Position numbers and translations under genes: made by a program. Below, in pieces: positions 39,513-47,046 of a DNA stretch of 49,560 bases (position 1 is its first letter; each line of letters opens with the position of its first letter). This stretch comes from Polyangiaceae bacterium. GTDB lineage: Bacteria; Myxococcota_A; Polyangia; Polyangiales; Polyangiaceae. The stretch lies in assembly GCA_022842465.1 (NCBI GenBank), contig JALHPN010000038.1, positions 1 through 49,560 of the forward strand. The letters are read 5' to 3'. A model generated the notes under the pieces. That model was not told the origin of the DNA. It did no database searches and saw only the letters and a program-made list of their open reading frames with translations.

Positions 39513-40259
39513 ATGAACCTTTCCGATTTGAAGATCATCGTCACCGGCGGAGCCTCGGGCATGGGCGCGCACTTCGCGCGTCGTCTCCACGAGGCCGGCG
39601 CCAAGGTGGCCGTCGGCGACGTGAACGAGCAGCTCCTGTCCGAGCTCCCGAGCGGCATCGCGCGTCGCAAGCTGGACGTCTCGAAGGAGGAGGACATCGC
39701 GTCCTTCGTCCCGTGGGCCGCGAACGAGATGGGCGGCCTCAACGCGCTCGTCAACAACGCCGGCATCATCCGCGACGGCCTCCTCGTGAAGAAGGACCGC
39801 GAGACGGGCGCCGTGAAGAAGTTCTCGACCGACGACTGGAACGCCGTCCTCGGCGTCAACCTCACGGGCGCGACGTTCATGGTGCGCGAGGTCGTCGCGC
39901 ACATGGTGGAGAAGGGCATCAAGCCCGGCGTCATCGTGAACATGTCGTCGATCTCGCGCCACGGCAACCGCGGTCAGTCGAACTACGTCGCCGCCAAGGC
40001 GGCGCTCGCGGCCAACACCCTCACGTGGGCCCGCGAGTTCGCGAGCTACGGCATCCGCGTGGCGGGCATCGCGCCCGGCATGGTCGAGACGCCGATGACG
40101 AAGGGCATGAACCAGAAGGCTCGCGACGCGGTCGTCGCGGCGATCCCCGTGGGGCGGATCGGAGTCCCGGAGGACCTCTGGGTGGCGGTGAAGTTCGCGC
40201 TCGAGTGCGACTACTTCAACTCGCGCACGATCGACGTCGACGGCGGCCTCTCGTTCTGA
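39513..40259 (+). CDS. SDR-family 3-oxoacyl/acetoacetyl-CoA reductase (PhaB/FabG-like)
   Basis: 248 residues. The SDR motifs are VTGGASGMGAHFA (cofactor loop), NNAGIIRDGLLV, catalytic Ser145 (NMSSIS), Tyr158 and Lys162 (SNYVAAKAAL), and a closing CDYFNSRTIDVDGGLSF. In PHA synthesis the PhaB reductase makes (R)-3-hydroxybutyryl-CoA, and its position after phaR, phasin and phaC supports that. The cofactor site has Asp36 (VAVGDVNEQL) at the end of the second strand, which by the SDR rule favours NAD(H) over the NADP(H) used by typical PhaB. No thiolase (phaA) is in the window. GGGAG lies 8-9 nt before the ATG. A strong hairpin follows the gene. Confidence 0.87.
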   Translation: MNLSDLKIIVTGGASGMGAHFARRLHEAGAKVAVGDVNEQLLSELPSGIARRKLDVSKEEDIASFVPWAANEMGGLNALVNNAGIIRDGLLVKKDRETGAVKKFSTDDWNAVLGVNLTGATFMVREVVAHMVEKGIKPGVIVNMSSISRHGNRGQSNYVAAKAALAANTLTWAREFASYGIRVAGIAPGMVETPMTKGMNQKARDAVVAAIPVGRIGVPEDLWVAVKFALECDYFNSRTIDVDGGLSF

Positions 40260-40279
40260 GCGAGAGGACGGCCTCTCCG

Positions 40280-40316
40280 AGGGGAAGCGCCCGCCGTGAG
40301 GTGGGTCGCTTCCCTT
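40280..40316. terminator. Strong bidirectional hairpin between convergent genes
   Basis: Left arm GGGAAGCG-CCCGCC (40282-40295), loop GTGA, right arm GGTGGG-T-CGCTTCCC (40300-40314). It gives a 14-bp stem with one G-T pair and one bulged T. It lies between the reductase stop (40259) and the minus-strand stop (40324), so it can serve both. Confidence 0.65.
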
Positions 40317-40323
40317 GCGTCGT

Positions 40324-40788
40324 TCAGCGCCGGGCGACCATCCTCGTGTACGAGATCAGCCGACGCGGCGCGTCCGTCGGCGCCGCGACGAAGTCCTCGC
40401 TCCGCGGGTCCCGCGAGAGGTCCGCCGTGACCACGTCGACCGTCGCGCCCGTCACGCTGATGACCGTCGCGCCCAGCCGGACGCCCGACTCGAAGGGCGG
40501 CGGCGGGACAGGCAACGTCGGCCGGTCGTGGATGCCTACCTCTTCCGGCTCGTCCAGCCGCGCGACGCGGTCCCGGCCGAAGAACTCCAGATCGTCGACG
40601 ACGAGGGTGTCGACCTCGTCGGGCGTCGGCTCCTCACGTACTCCAAGGGCGCGCATGACGCGCTGGAATGCAATCGCGATGCCTCGCACGATCGCACCCG
40701 CCCCGAACAGCTCAACCGAGCGGACGTGCTGGTCAATGTGCCGACCGGCCTCTCCCGGCTCCTGTGCCAGGTGTGGCCGATCGTGCAC
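40324..40788 (-). CDS. Hypothetical protein
   Basis: 154 residues from GTG 40788. I recognise no domain. The N-terminal 50 residues look helical (AGAIVRGIAIAFQRVMRALG) and the C-terminal 100 form an alternating strand pattern (DEVDTLVVDDLEFFGRDRVA, RLGATVISVTGATVDVVTAD) with a Pro-rich loop. Nearly all third codon positions are G or C, especially from codon 50 on. The strong hairpin at its 3' end also favours this strand over the opposite frame in the same interval. There are no Cys, no signal peptide and no membrane segment. It is convergent with the reductase gene. Confidence 0.6.
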   Translation of the reverse strand: MHDRPHLAQEPGEAGRHIDQHVRSVELFGAGAIVRGIAIAFQRVMRALGVREEPTPDEVDTLVVDDLEFFGRDRVARLDEPEEVGIHDRPTLPVPPPPFESGVRLGATVISVTGATVDVVTADLSRDPRSEDFVAAPTDAPRRLISYTRMVARR

Positions 40789-40871
40789 GGAGTAGCGGCG
40801 GCCCTGTCAGGGTCGATCCAGTGAGGGCCCGAGGGAGCACACGCGACGACGGGTGAAGTTGCGCTAGAAGC

Positions 40872-41075
40872 ATGCTCGTGGCGGCGGACGTGAACGAGGA
40901 GGACGCCGTGAAGCTCGCGCTCGCCGAGGAGGAGCTCGTCGCGTTCTTTCGCGGGGTCGATGCGCGGCAGAAGCGGGAGCTCACGGCCCTCGCCAAGGCG
41001 GACGCGACCTACGGCGAGGACGTCGTCCGCGAGCGCCGCGAGACGTCGCGTCGCGAACGGAGCGATGCGTCATGA
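40872..41075 (+). CDS. Small acidic protein, possible antitoxin of a Doc-like pair
   Basis: 67 residues from ATG 40872; GTG 40878 is an alternative with a TAGAAG hexamer 7 nt before it. The N-terminal half is acidic and helical (NEEDAVKLALAEEELVAFFR) and the end is rich in Arg/Glu. No HTH or Phd-type domain is visible. Its stop overlaps the following ATG by 4 nt (ATGA), so the two are translated in one unit, a typical antitoxin-toxin arrangement. A pairing role is inferred from this coupling and from the Doc-like pattern in the next gene. Confidence 0.55.
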   Translation: MLVAADVNEEDAVKLALAEEELVAFFRGVDARQKRELTALAKADATYGEDVVRERRETSRRERSDAS

Positions 41076-41443
41076 TCCCGTCGGCGGTCGCCATCGCGCG
41101 CGCGGCCGAGCGCATTGCCTCGGAGCTCGGGATGCCACCGAAGGTGAGCGAGGCGGCCCTCCGCGTCGCGCTGCGCGAGGCCGAGCACCTCGCCGACGAC
41201 ACCTACGACGTCCCGGCGGCCCTCCTCTTCGCGCTCGGCCGGAACCCACGCTGCTTCGCGTCGTTCCGCGCGCTGAGCGTCCTCGTCGTCGCGTGGCACG
41301 CGCGCACCCTCGGCTTCCGGCTGGAGCCGAGCTTCGAGGAGCTCGGGGAGATGCTCGTGCGCGTCGCGGCGCGCGACGTCGACTTCGAGGAGGTGCGGAG
41401 CTGGCTCGGCGCGCGCCTCTTGCCCTTCGGCGGTCGAGCGTGA
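41072..41443 (+). CDS. Possible degenerate Doc/Fic-fold protein
   Basis: 123 residues, the length of Doc toxins. The pattern matches Doc: an early helix (AIARAAERIASELGMP), AALLFALGRNPRCFASFRAL at the place where Doc has the ALL.GLA.NH.F.DGNKRTA block, a hydrophobic helix ending in LGFRL (Doc: NGYRL), and EELGEMLVRVAARDVDFEEV followed by RSWL (Doc: EEL.EL...A.GEID..E...WL). The catalytic HPFxDGNK motif is replaced by NPRCFASFRA, so no AMP- or phospho-transfer activity is expected if the homology holds. This is a visual match only. Its stop overlaps the next gene's GTG (GTGA), so three genes form one unit. Confidence 0.5.
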   Translation: MIPSAVAIARAAERIASELGMPPKVSEAALRVALREAEHLADDTYDVPAALLFALGRNPRCFASFRALSVLVVAWHARTLGFRLEPSFEELGEMLVRVAARDVDFEEVRSWLGARLLPFGGRA

Positions 41444-42126
41444 AGACTCGTGGGATGCGGCGTCCTCGCGCCTTCTTCCTCGCTTGTACGGCGGCGGCGT
41501 CCCTCGCGCTCGCCGCCGCCTGTGGCACTTCCAACGGCAACGCCGGGACCCCCGGGCTCGAGGATCTCCCCGACCCCGAGACGTCCGAGAACCCGCCGAC
41601 CAGGCCGGCGTTCGAGGCCGGCTTCCCCGAGGACGACGGCGGCAAGCGCGACGGTACCGCCGACGGCGGCCCCTCGTCGTGCAGCGATCCGGCCGACCCG
41701 GGGAGCACGCCGGGCAGCGCCCGCGCGCTTCCGAACACCGACGACGCAGACAACAACTTCAAGCCCGTGAGCGGCGTCATCTCGAGCCCGGTCGACATCG
41801 ACGTCTACACGCTCAGCGGCAGCGACACCACGGGCGCCGTGCTCGACACGAGCTTCCCGCTCACGACCGCGGGGGTGGAGCTCTGCGTCTTCGTCCACTG
41901 CGCGAACGCGGGCGCCGCCGTCACGCCCGTCGAGGGCTGCAACGAGGGCACGAAGCAGAAGGAGGCCGCGAGCGGCTGGGAGGGTTGCTGCGCCACGGGC
42001 CCGGCCGATCCGACCCCCGAGTGGGACTGCTCGGGGACGGACGACTCGGCGGACTTCCTCCTTCGCGTGTCGCCGACGCCCTCGACGACGACCTGCCAGG
42101 CGTACTCGTTCTCGTATCGTTTCTGA
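41440..42126 (+). CDS. Predicted lipoprotein with a Cys-rich domain
   Basis: 228 residues from GTG 41440, which overlaps the upstream stop; ATG 41455 is an alternative. The signal (FFLACTAAASLALAAAC) ends in lipobox AAAC. The linker is Asp/Glu/Pro-rich. The mature domain begins at SSCSDPADPGSTPGSARAL and resembles pre-peptidase or bacterial C-terminal beta-sandwich domains (VDIDVYTLSGSDTTGAVLDT, like the DDVDWYRF type). It has several Cys residues (ELCVFVHCANAG, EGCCATG, WDCSG, TTCQAY) for disulfides. No active site is visible. A perfect hairpin follows the stop. Confidence 0.7.
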   Translation: MKTRGMRRPRAFFLACTAAASLALAAACGTSNGNAGTPGLEDLPDPETSENPPTRPAFEAGFPEDDGGKRDGTADGGPSSCSDPADPGSTPGSARALPNTDDADNNFKPVSGVISSPVDIDVYTLSGSDTTGAVLDTSFPLTTAGVELCVFVHCANAGAAVTPVEGCNEGTKQKEAASGWEGCCATGPADPTPEWDCSGTDDSADFLLRVSPTPSTTTCQAYSFSYRF

Positions 42127-42134
42127 GCGCCCCG

Positions 42135-42156
42135 AGGGGAGGTCGGCCCCTCCCCT
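42135..42156 (+). terminator. Perfect hairpin after the lipoprotein gene
   Basis: AGGGGAGG (42135-42142), loop TCGGCC, CCTCCCCT (42149-42156), starting 9 bp past the stop. It is followed by TGCGT, like the hairpin at 40280-40316, which has the same CCCTTGCGT tail. Confidence 0.55.
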
Positions 42157-42192
42157 TGCGTAGATCCGTCCGGTCCTTCACGTTGACTCGAG

Positions 42193-42999
42193 ATGCCTCG
42201 ACGCCGGTCTCCCCTGTCGCTCGTCACGTCCGCCGCGACCGCCCTCGCCGTGGCGGCGGCGGCGTGCACGGCGGGGAACGGGGGGTTCTCACCCGAGCCC
42301 CTCTACTCTCCCCCCGACACGACCGACGGTGACACGAAGCTCACGCCCGGGGGCGGCGAGGACGCCGAGCCGAAACCGGCGAGCGACGCGGGCACCGACG
42401 CCCGGAGGCCGGACGGCGCGACCGAGGGCGGACCGCAGGGACCGTCGCCGACCGAGGTGAGGATCCAGGAGCTCTACGTCGATCACGACGGTCTCGGCGA
42501 CGGCGCCGAGTACGTCGAGCTCCGCGGGGCGCCGGGGACGCCCGTGAGCGAGCTCGCGCTCCGCATCGTGGGCGACGACGGGTCGATCGACTACGAGGTC
42601 CCGTGCGGATCGGCGGGCGACCTCGTCGGCGCGACCGGGACCTGGGTCGTGGGCGGCCCTTCGGTCTTCAAGGTCGACGCCGTCCATCGTGTCGACAAGA
42701 CGGTGTCCGTCGCTACCTGGGGTCTTCCGAACGCGCGCGGCGCCGTGCAGCTCGTCCTCGGCCCGAGCCGCGCGCTCGTGGACGTGATCGGCTGGACGGA
42801 TCGCGAAGACGGCGGCGGCGCGCCCGCTCCTCCCACCGATCCGAAGGCGACGACGGAGGGCTCTGCCGTCTCCGTCCCGTCCATCGCGAAGCACGTCCTC
42901 GGACGCAAGACCGGCGCGGCGGACACCAACGACAACCGCGCCGACGTCTGCTCGATGGCGGCGTCGATCGGCTCGTCGACCCAGAAGGCGTGCGACTGA
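42193..42999 (+). CDS. Lipoprotein with a lamin-tail-like domain
   Basis: 268 residues. The signal ends in lipobox AAAC. An Asp/Gly/Glu-rich linker runs to about residue 90. The domain starts with VRIQELYVDHDGLGDGAEYV, then ELRGAPGTPVSELALRIVG, and continues with strand pairs and LVDVIGWTDREDGG. This is the pattern of the lamin tail domain (LTD: I.EI....G.....E.YVEL.N...). LTD proteins in bacteria are surface or periplasmic and often occur with hydrolases; no enzyme is fused here. It stops one base before the convergent kinase stop (no gap). It has no obvious ribosome site; TAGATC about 25 nt upstream may be a -10. Confidence 0.75.
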   Translation: MPRRRSPLSLVTSAATALAVAAAACTAGNGGFSPEPLYSPPDTTDGDTKLTPGGGEDAEPKPASDAGTDARRPDGATEGGPQGPSPTEVRIQELYVDHDGLGDGAEYVELRGAPGTPVSELALRIVGDDGSIDYEVPCGSAGDLVGATGTWVVGGPSVFKVDAVHRVDKTVSVATWGLPNARGAVQLVLGPSRALVDVIGWTDREDGGGAPAPPTDPKATTEGSAVSVPSIAKHVLGRKTGAADTNDNRADVCSMAASIGSSTQKACD

Positions 43000-44637
43000 C
43001 TAGCGACGCCCTTCGAGCGCGACGGCGATCGTCTCGCCGAGGGCGGCGTCCGTCTCGGCGTCCTTCGCCGACGTGCCGGAGCTGACGTTGCGCCCGCCGG
43101 CGCCGGACGGTGCGTTCGCGTCCCACCACGCGCGCGCATCCGAGCGTGTCCACTCGGGAAGCCCTGCCGCGCGCAGGAGGTCGGCGAGCACGCTCGCGGA
43201 CGCGGGACGCGCCTCGGGCTTCTTCTCGAGGCAGGCCAAGAGCACGCGGTCGAGGGCCTCGGGAAGACCAGGGAGCCGCACGGACGGCGCGTCGGGGACC
43301 TCGTGGAGGTGCTTGCTGCAGATCTCGACGAGGCTCGCGCCGTCGAACACGCGCTCTCCGGTCAGCAAGAAGAACGCGGTCGCTCCGACGCCGTAGAGGT
43401 CCGCCCGCGCGTCGATCGACTCGGGGTCCACGATCGCCTCGGGCGACATGTAGTGCGGCGTGCCGACGATCGTGTTGACGGCGCTGAGCCTGAGGTCGGC
43501 GTTCGCGACCTCCTTCACGAGCCCGAAGTCGAGCACCTTCACGACGTCCTGCATGCCGCCACGCGTCGTGAGCATGATGTTCGCCGGCTTGATGTCGCGG
43601 TGGACGAGACCTTCGGCGTGCGCCTCCTCGAGCGCGCCGCAGATCTGGAGGAGGAGGTGGACGACGCGGGATGGGGGCTGGGCTCCGTACGTCTCGACGA
43701 GCCCTTCGAGCGTGATGCCCTCGAGGAACTCCATCGCGTAGTAGAAGACGCCGTTGGGCGTTCGGCCGTAGTCGAAGACCGCGACGGTGTTCGGATGCGT
43801 GAGGCGCGCGGTGATCTGCACCTCGCGCTCGAAGCGCGCCGCAGCCTGCCCCGTCGTGCCGGTGAGCAGCTTGATCGCCGTCGCGCGCCGGAGCATCGCG
43901 TGATGCGCGCGGTAGACGACGCCCATCCCGCCCTCGCCGATCTTGTCGTCGAGGATGTACTGACCGAGACGCATCGCTCTCCGCATCTCGAGACGGAGAC
44001 CGTAGATGACCCACGAGATGATCGTGACGTTCGCGACGCCGACGATGCCCCAGATGAAGACGTAGATCGCGGCGTCGAGCGGGTGAAGCGCCTGGTCGGG
44101 CGCGCGCGCGTTCATGACGTACGTGAGGGGGACGAGCGGTCCGATGCCGAACGCCGCGAGCACGGCGCTGCGCGCGGGCGTGCTCGGGACCAGCGCGGCG
44201 CGCGAGGTCAGCGTGTACGTCACGGCGAGGAGCGCGATGAGCTCCATCCGCGCGCCCTGCGGGACGGGCTGGACGACGACCATACCGACCCAGCCGAGGC
44301 AGATCGCGGTGGTGGCGATCGCGTCCGCGAAACCGAGGACGCGCGCGCTGCGGTGGCCGCTCCGGAGCACGAGCCAGCCGAACCCGGCGGCGATCGTGGT
44401 CGCGAGCTGCACCAGCATCGAGGGCTCGTCGAGCACGTGCGCGAGCATCGAGGGATGAACCGCCGTGAAGATCGCCATCTGGATCGCCCAGAAGGCGAAC
44501 GCGAGCGCGAAGACGACGCCGAGCGTGAGCGCGAGGCGACGCTGGAACTGCGCGCGCTCCTCCTCGGTCGCGATCGGCGCGCGGAGCGAGAGCGATCGGA
44601 CGAGGCTCCGCGAGCGCGTTGTCGTCCCCGGGGTCAC
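43000..44637 (-). CDS. Membrane Ser/Thr protein kinase with N-terminal polytopic domain
   Basis: 545 residues from GTG 44637. Residues 30 to about 215 hold six hydrophobic helices. The kinase domain starts at about 228: GEGGMGVVYRA (P-loop), AIKLLTG (catalytic Lys), HRDIKPANIML (catalytic loop), DFGLVKEV (metal), TIVGTPHYMSPEAI (activation segment) and DARADLYGVGATAFFLLTG. All key residues are present. Its C-terminus is polar, with a Ser/Thr/Ala-rich stretch. The order is reversed from most bacterial receptor kinases, whose kinase domain is N-terminal, so it may sense membrane state or a small ligand through its helices. Substrates could include FHA proteins such as the one at 1895-3694. A palindrome covers its -10. 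Confidence 0.9.
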   Translation of the reverse strand: MTPGTTTRSRSLVRSLSLRAPIATEEERAQFQRRLALTLGVVFALAFAFWAIQMAIFTAVHPSMLAHVLDEPSMLVQLATTIAAGFGWLVLRSGHRSARVLGFADAIATTAICLGWVGMVVVQPVPQGARMELIALLAVTYTLTSRAALVPSTPARSAVLAAFGIGPLVPLTYVMNARAPDQALHPLDAAIYVFIWGIVGVANVTIISWVIYGLRLEMRRAMRLGQYILDDKIGEGGMGVVYRAHHAMLRRATAIKLLTGTTGQAAARFEREVQITARLTHPNTVAVFDYGRTPNGVFYYAMEFLEGITLEGLVETYGAQPPSRVVHLLLQICGALEEAHAEGLVHRDIKPANIMLTTRGGMQDVVKVLDFGLVKEVANADLRLSAVNTIVGTPHYMSPEAIVDPESIDARADLYGVGATAFFLLTGERVFDGASLVEICSKHLHEVPDAPSVRLPGLPEALDRVLLACLEKKPEARPASASVLADLLRAAGLPEWTRSDARAWWDANAPSGAGGRNVSSGTSAKDAETDAALGETIAVALEGRR

Positions 44638-44664
44638 GGCCCCGTTATAGCCGTGAACGGGGCC
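44638..44664 (-). promoter_or_regulatory. Perfect 9-bp inverted repeat over the kinase -10, with leaderless start
   Basis: GGCCCCGTT (44638-44646), 9-nt spacer, AACGGGGCC (44656-44664). The minus-strand -10 TATAAC (44649-44644) lies in the repeat and ends 6 nt before GTG 44637. A dimeric regulator bound here would block both the promoter and the start codon. Confidence 0.6.
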
Positions 44665-44685
44665 GCGCGTGCCTCGGGTCCGCGC

Positions 44686-45831
44686 CTACGCTGCTTCCGA
44701 CGGCGGCGGCGCGCGCCGAGGAAGGCGCACCGTGAAGGTCATCCCGTCCGTCTCCGACGCGACGGCGATCGAGCCGTGGTGGGAGCCCACGATCGCTTGT
44801 GCGATGTAGAGTCCCAGGCCCGCGCTCCGGAGGTCTCGCGCCTTCGCGAGGTGGGGGTCGAGCTGCCGGAACGGGTTGAAGATGTCGGTGAGCTTCCGCG
44901 CGTCGACCGCCTCCGCCGCGTTGTGGATGGAGAGCACCACCTGGTCTCGCTCCCCGCGGAGGGCGACCTCCACCGGCGTGTCCCGGGTGCCGTGCTGGTA
45001 CGCGTTCCCGACGAGATTGGAGAGCGCCTGCGCGATGCGGTCACCGTCCCACTCGCCGGTGACGTCGCCTGTCGCCTCGAAGTGGACGACGCAGCGCGGG
45101 TAGAACGCCGAGATCTCGTCGATGGCCTGGCGGCAGACCGCCTCCATGTCCATCTCCGAGCGGACGACGGGGATCCCACCTCCGACCCGGCTCCTCGCGA
45201 AATCGAGGAGGTCGCGGATCATCCCGTCCATGCGCGTGCCGCTGCTGAGGATGCGTGACGCCGTACGGGCGTGCGGCCACGCCGCGCCCTCCTTCGCCAT
45301 CATCGTCGAGGCCGACATCATGATGGCGCCGAGGGGGTTGCGCAGATCGTGACCGAGGACAGCGAGGAAGAGGTCCTTCGAGCCCTCGACGTCCTGCGCG
45401 AACCGCCCGAGCGACTCGGCGAGGAGCTGGTCGATCGCCTCGTTGAAGCGCATCACGTCCTCGAGGCTCTCCCGATCGAGCTCGGGCTTCGCTTCGCTCC
45501 AGAGTCGGAGCACGCTCGCACGCAGCGCGCGGAACTCCGCCACCATCTCCGTAGGCGAGTATCCGGTCGCGGCGCGGTCGGATCCGTGCGAGGTCGCCGC
45601 CGTCTGCGCGTCGACGCGTCCGTCCTCGGTGCCCTTCGACTTGTCGGCCTGCTCGCGCTTCGTCTGAGGGCTCGCGAGATCGAGCGCGACGACCTTCAGC
45701 ATCGCGGCGACGTGGTCGCGCCGCTCGTCGAGGTCCAAGAGGCGAGCCGAGGGGAGGTGGTGCAGCGCGAACTGCTCCCACTCGGAGATGATCGCTGCGG
45801 ATGATTTCGTGATGAAGTCCGCCAATCTCAT
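44686..45831 (-). CDS. Sensor histidine kinase with an RsbRD-type N-terminal domain
   Basis: 381 residues. ATG 45831 has GGAGG 6 nt upstream. Residues 1 to about 150 match the RsbRD_N sensor domain (LADFITKSSAAIISEWEQFA opening), a module first seen in the co-antagonists of the sigma-B stressosome. A HisKA helix follows with LAVLGHDLRNPLGAIM (phosphoacceptor His), and the HATPase domain has NLVGNAYQHG (N-box), DIFNPFRQL, and RSAGLGLYIAQAI (G2 box). No membrane helix is present, so it is cytoplasmic. The adjacent upstream gene encodes a receiver-GGDEF protein, a plausible but not necessary partner. Upstream TGC-TAGGTT (45868-45860) is a possible extended -10 element. Confidence 0.9.
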   Translation of the reverse strand: MRLADFITKSSAAIISEWEQFALHHLPSARLLDLDERRDHVAAMLKVVALDLASPQTKREQADKSKGTEDGRVDAQTAATSHGSDRAATGYSPTEMVAEFRALRASVLRLWSEAKPELDRESLEDVMRFNEAIDQLLAESLGRFAQDVEGSKDLFLAVLGHDLRNPLGAIMMSASTMMAKEGAAWPHARTASRILSSGTRMDGMIRDLLDFARSRVGGGIPVVRSEMDMEAVCRQAIDEISAFYPRCVVHFEATGDVTGEWDGDRIAQALSNLVGNAYQHGTRDTPVEVALRGERDQVVLSIHNAAEAVDARKLTDIFNPFRQLDPHLAKARDLRSAGLGLYIAQAIVGSHHGSIAVASETDGMTFTVRLPRRAPPPSEAA

Positions 45832-45859
45832 GATCGCCTCCGTACGTGGTCCAGGGGGC

Positions 45860-45868
45860 AACCTAGCA
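45860..45868 (-). promoter_or_regulatory. Candidate extended -10 of the histidine kinase gene (TGC-TAGGTT)
   Basis: TAGGTT on the minus strand is the same -10 hexamer as in the phasin promoter, with TGC extension. The leader would be about 22 nt and includes the GGAGG ribosome site. Confidence 0.35.
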
Positions 45869-45873
45869 CCGGC

Positions 45874-46935
45874 TCACATGCGCGGCGGCGCGGACGATAT
45901 CACGCGGTTCCGACCTCGCGCTTTCGCCTCGTAGAGCGCGAGATCCGCGCGCGCGATCCACGACTCGGCGGTCCGATCCTCGGCGACGTCGAGCTCGGCC
46001 ACCCCGATGCTCATCGTCACGGGGCTGCCGTCCGCCGACCGGATCGAGAGCCGCGCGATCTGCAGTCGCATGCGGTCCATCGCGCGCTCGGCTTCGGCGA
46101 GCGGCTGTTCGAAGAGGAGCACGACGAACTCCTCGCCGCCGTAGCGGAAGAGCGCATCGGCCGCCCGCAGGTTCGCGCGCATCGACTCGGCGACCGACCG
46201 CAGGGCAAGGTCCCCTTTCACGTGGCCGAAGCAGTCGTTGTACGCCTTGAAGAGATCGATGTCGCAGAGCGCGAGCGAGCACGTCGCGCCGTAGCGCTTC
46301 GCGCGACCGAGGAGCGTCGCGATCTCCTCGTCGAGGTGCATCCGGTTGCCGACCCCGGTGAGCGCATCGGTGCGCGACGCAGCGAAGTTGCGCGTGCTGT
46401 CGACGCGGAGCTTCGCGGTGCGGGTCTCGAGCCGCCGATGGAGCTCGACGACGCGCGCCGCCGACACGAGCCGGGCTTCGAGCTCGTGGACGTTGACGGG
46501 CTTTCGCTGGTAGTCGTCCGCCCCGGCCGCCATCCCGGCGAGGAGATGCGCGCGGTCGCCGAAGGCCGTCAGCAGGATGAAGTAGGTGTACGGAGCGTCG
46601 TCGCCTGCGCTCCGGATGCGCCGGCACAGCTCCGAACCATCCATGTTCGGCATGTCCCAGTCGCTGACGACGAGATCGGCGGGGCGCTCCGCGAGGAGGC
46701 GGAGAGCGTGGAGCCCGTCGACGGCCACCCTGCAGCGATGGCCGTAGGACAGGACCGTGTCCGCGATGAGCTCCCGCATGTGCTCGTCGTCGTCGGTGAC
46801 GAGGACGTCGAGAGTGCCGAAGCCGCGGCTGGAGGTCGACGGCTCCTCCGATCGCACGGCGTCGTCCGGAGCGGGACGGTGAGGCAGAGGCTTGATCACG
46901 GCGGCGCAAGAGCAAGCTGCGTGCCGTTGCGTCAC
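45874..46935 (-). CDS. Response regulator with GGDEF diguanylate cyclase output
   Basis: 353 residues from GTG 46935; GTG 46899 is an alternative that removes 12 Cys/Ala-rich residues. The receiver domain (about 42-160) has the acidic pair VTDDDEH, phosphoacceptor Asp in SDWDMPN, and the conserved Lys in QRKPVN. A linker helix precedes the GGDEF domain with the active motif RYGGEEF and DIDLFKAYNDCFGH. An inhibitory I-site RxxD (RAAD) lies exactly five residues before GGEEF, so product inhibition should work. It makes c-di-GMP, which controls EPS and motility in myxobacteria. It is 42 bp upstream of the histidine kinase gene and on the same strand, so the two may form a two-component pair. Confidence 0.93.
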   Translation of the reverse strand: MTQRHAACSCAAVIKPLPHRPAPDDAVRSEEPSTSSRGFGTLDVLVTDDDEHMRELIADTVLSYGHRCRVAVDGLHALRLLAERPADLVVSDWDMPNMDGSELCRRIRSAGDDAPYTYFILLTAFGDRAHLLAGMAAGADDYQRKPVNVHELEARLVSAARVVELHRRLETRTAKLRVDSTRNFAASRTDALTGVGNRMHLDEEIATLLGRAKRYGATCSLALCDIDLFKAYNDCFGHVKGDLALRSVAESMRANLRAADALFRYGGEEFVVLLFEQPLAEAERAMDRMRLQIARLSIRSADGSPVTMSIGVAELDVAEDRTAESWIARADLALYEAKARGRNRVISSAPPRM

Positions 46936-47046
46936 GCGCGACCGAGCCCGCGATCGCCCCGGAGAACGCCACGTCGACGTCGCGAAGCCGCGGGGCGGTC
47001 GTGCCGAACGGGCGCGGGCGACCGGTCGCCGCGGTCCGTCACGCGC

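Noticed and set aside
40315..40824. A plus-strand frame opposite the hypothetical protein at 40324-40788
   Set aside because: Third-position GC and residue composition favour the minus strand, and the convergent hairpin at its 3' end fits that orientation.
43303..45258. A 651-codon open frame on the plus strand opposite the Ser/Thr kinase and histidine kinase
   Set aside because: Composition is Arg/Glu/Asp/Val-rich without domains, and both opposite-strand genes have complete catalytic motifs.
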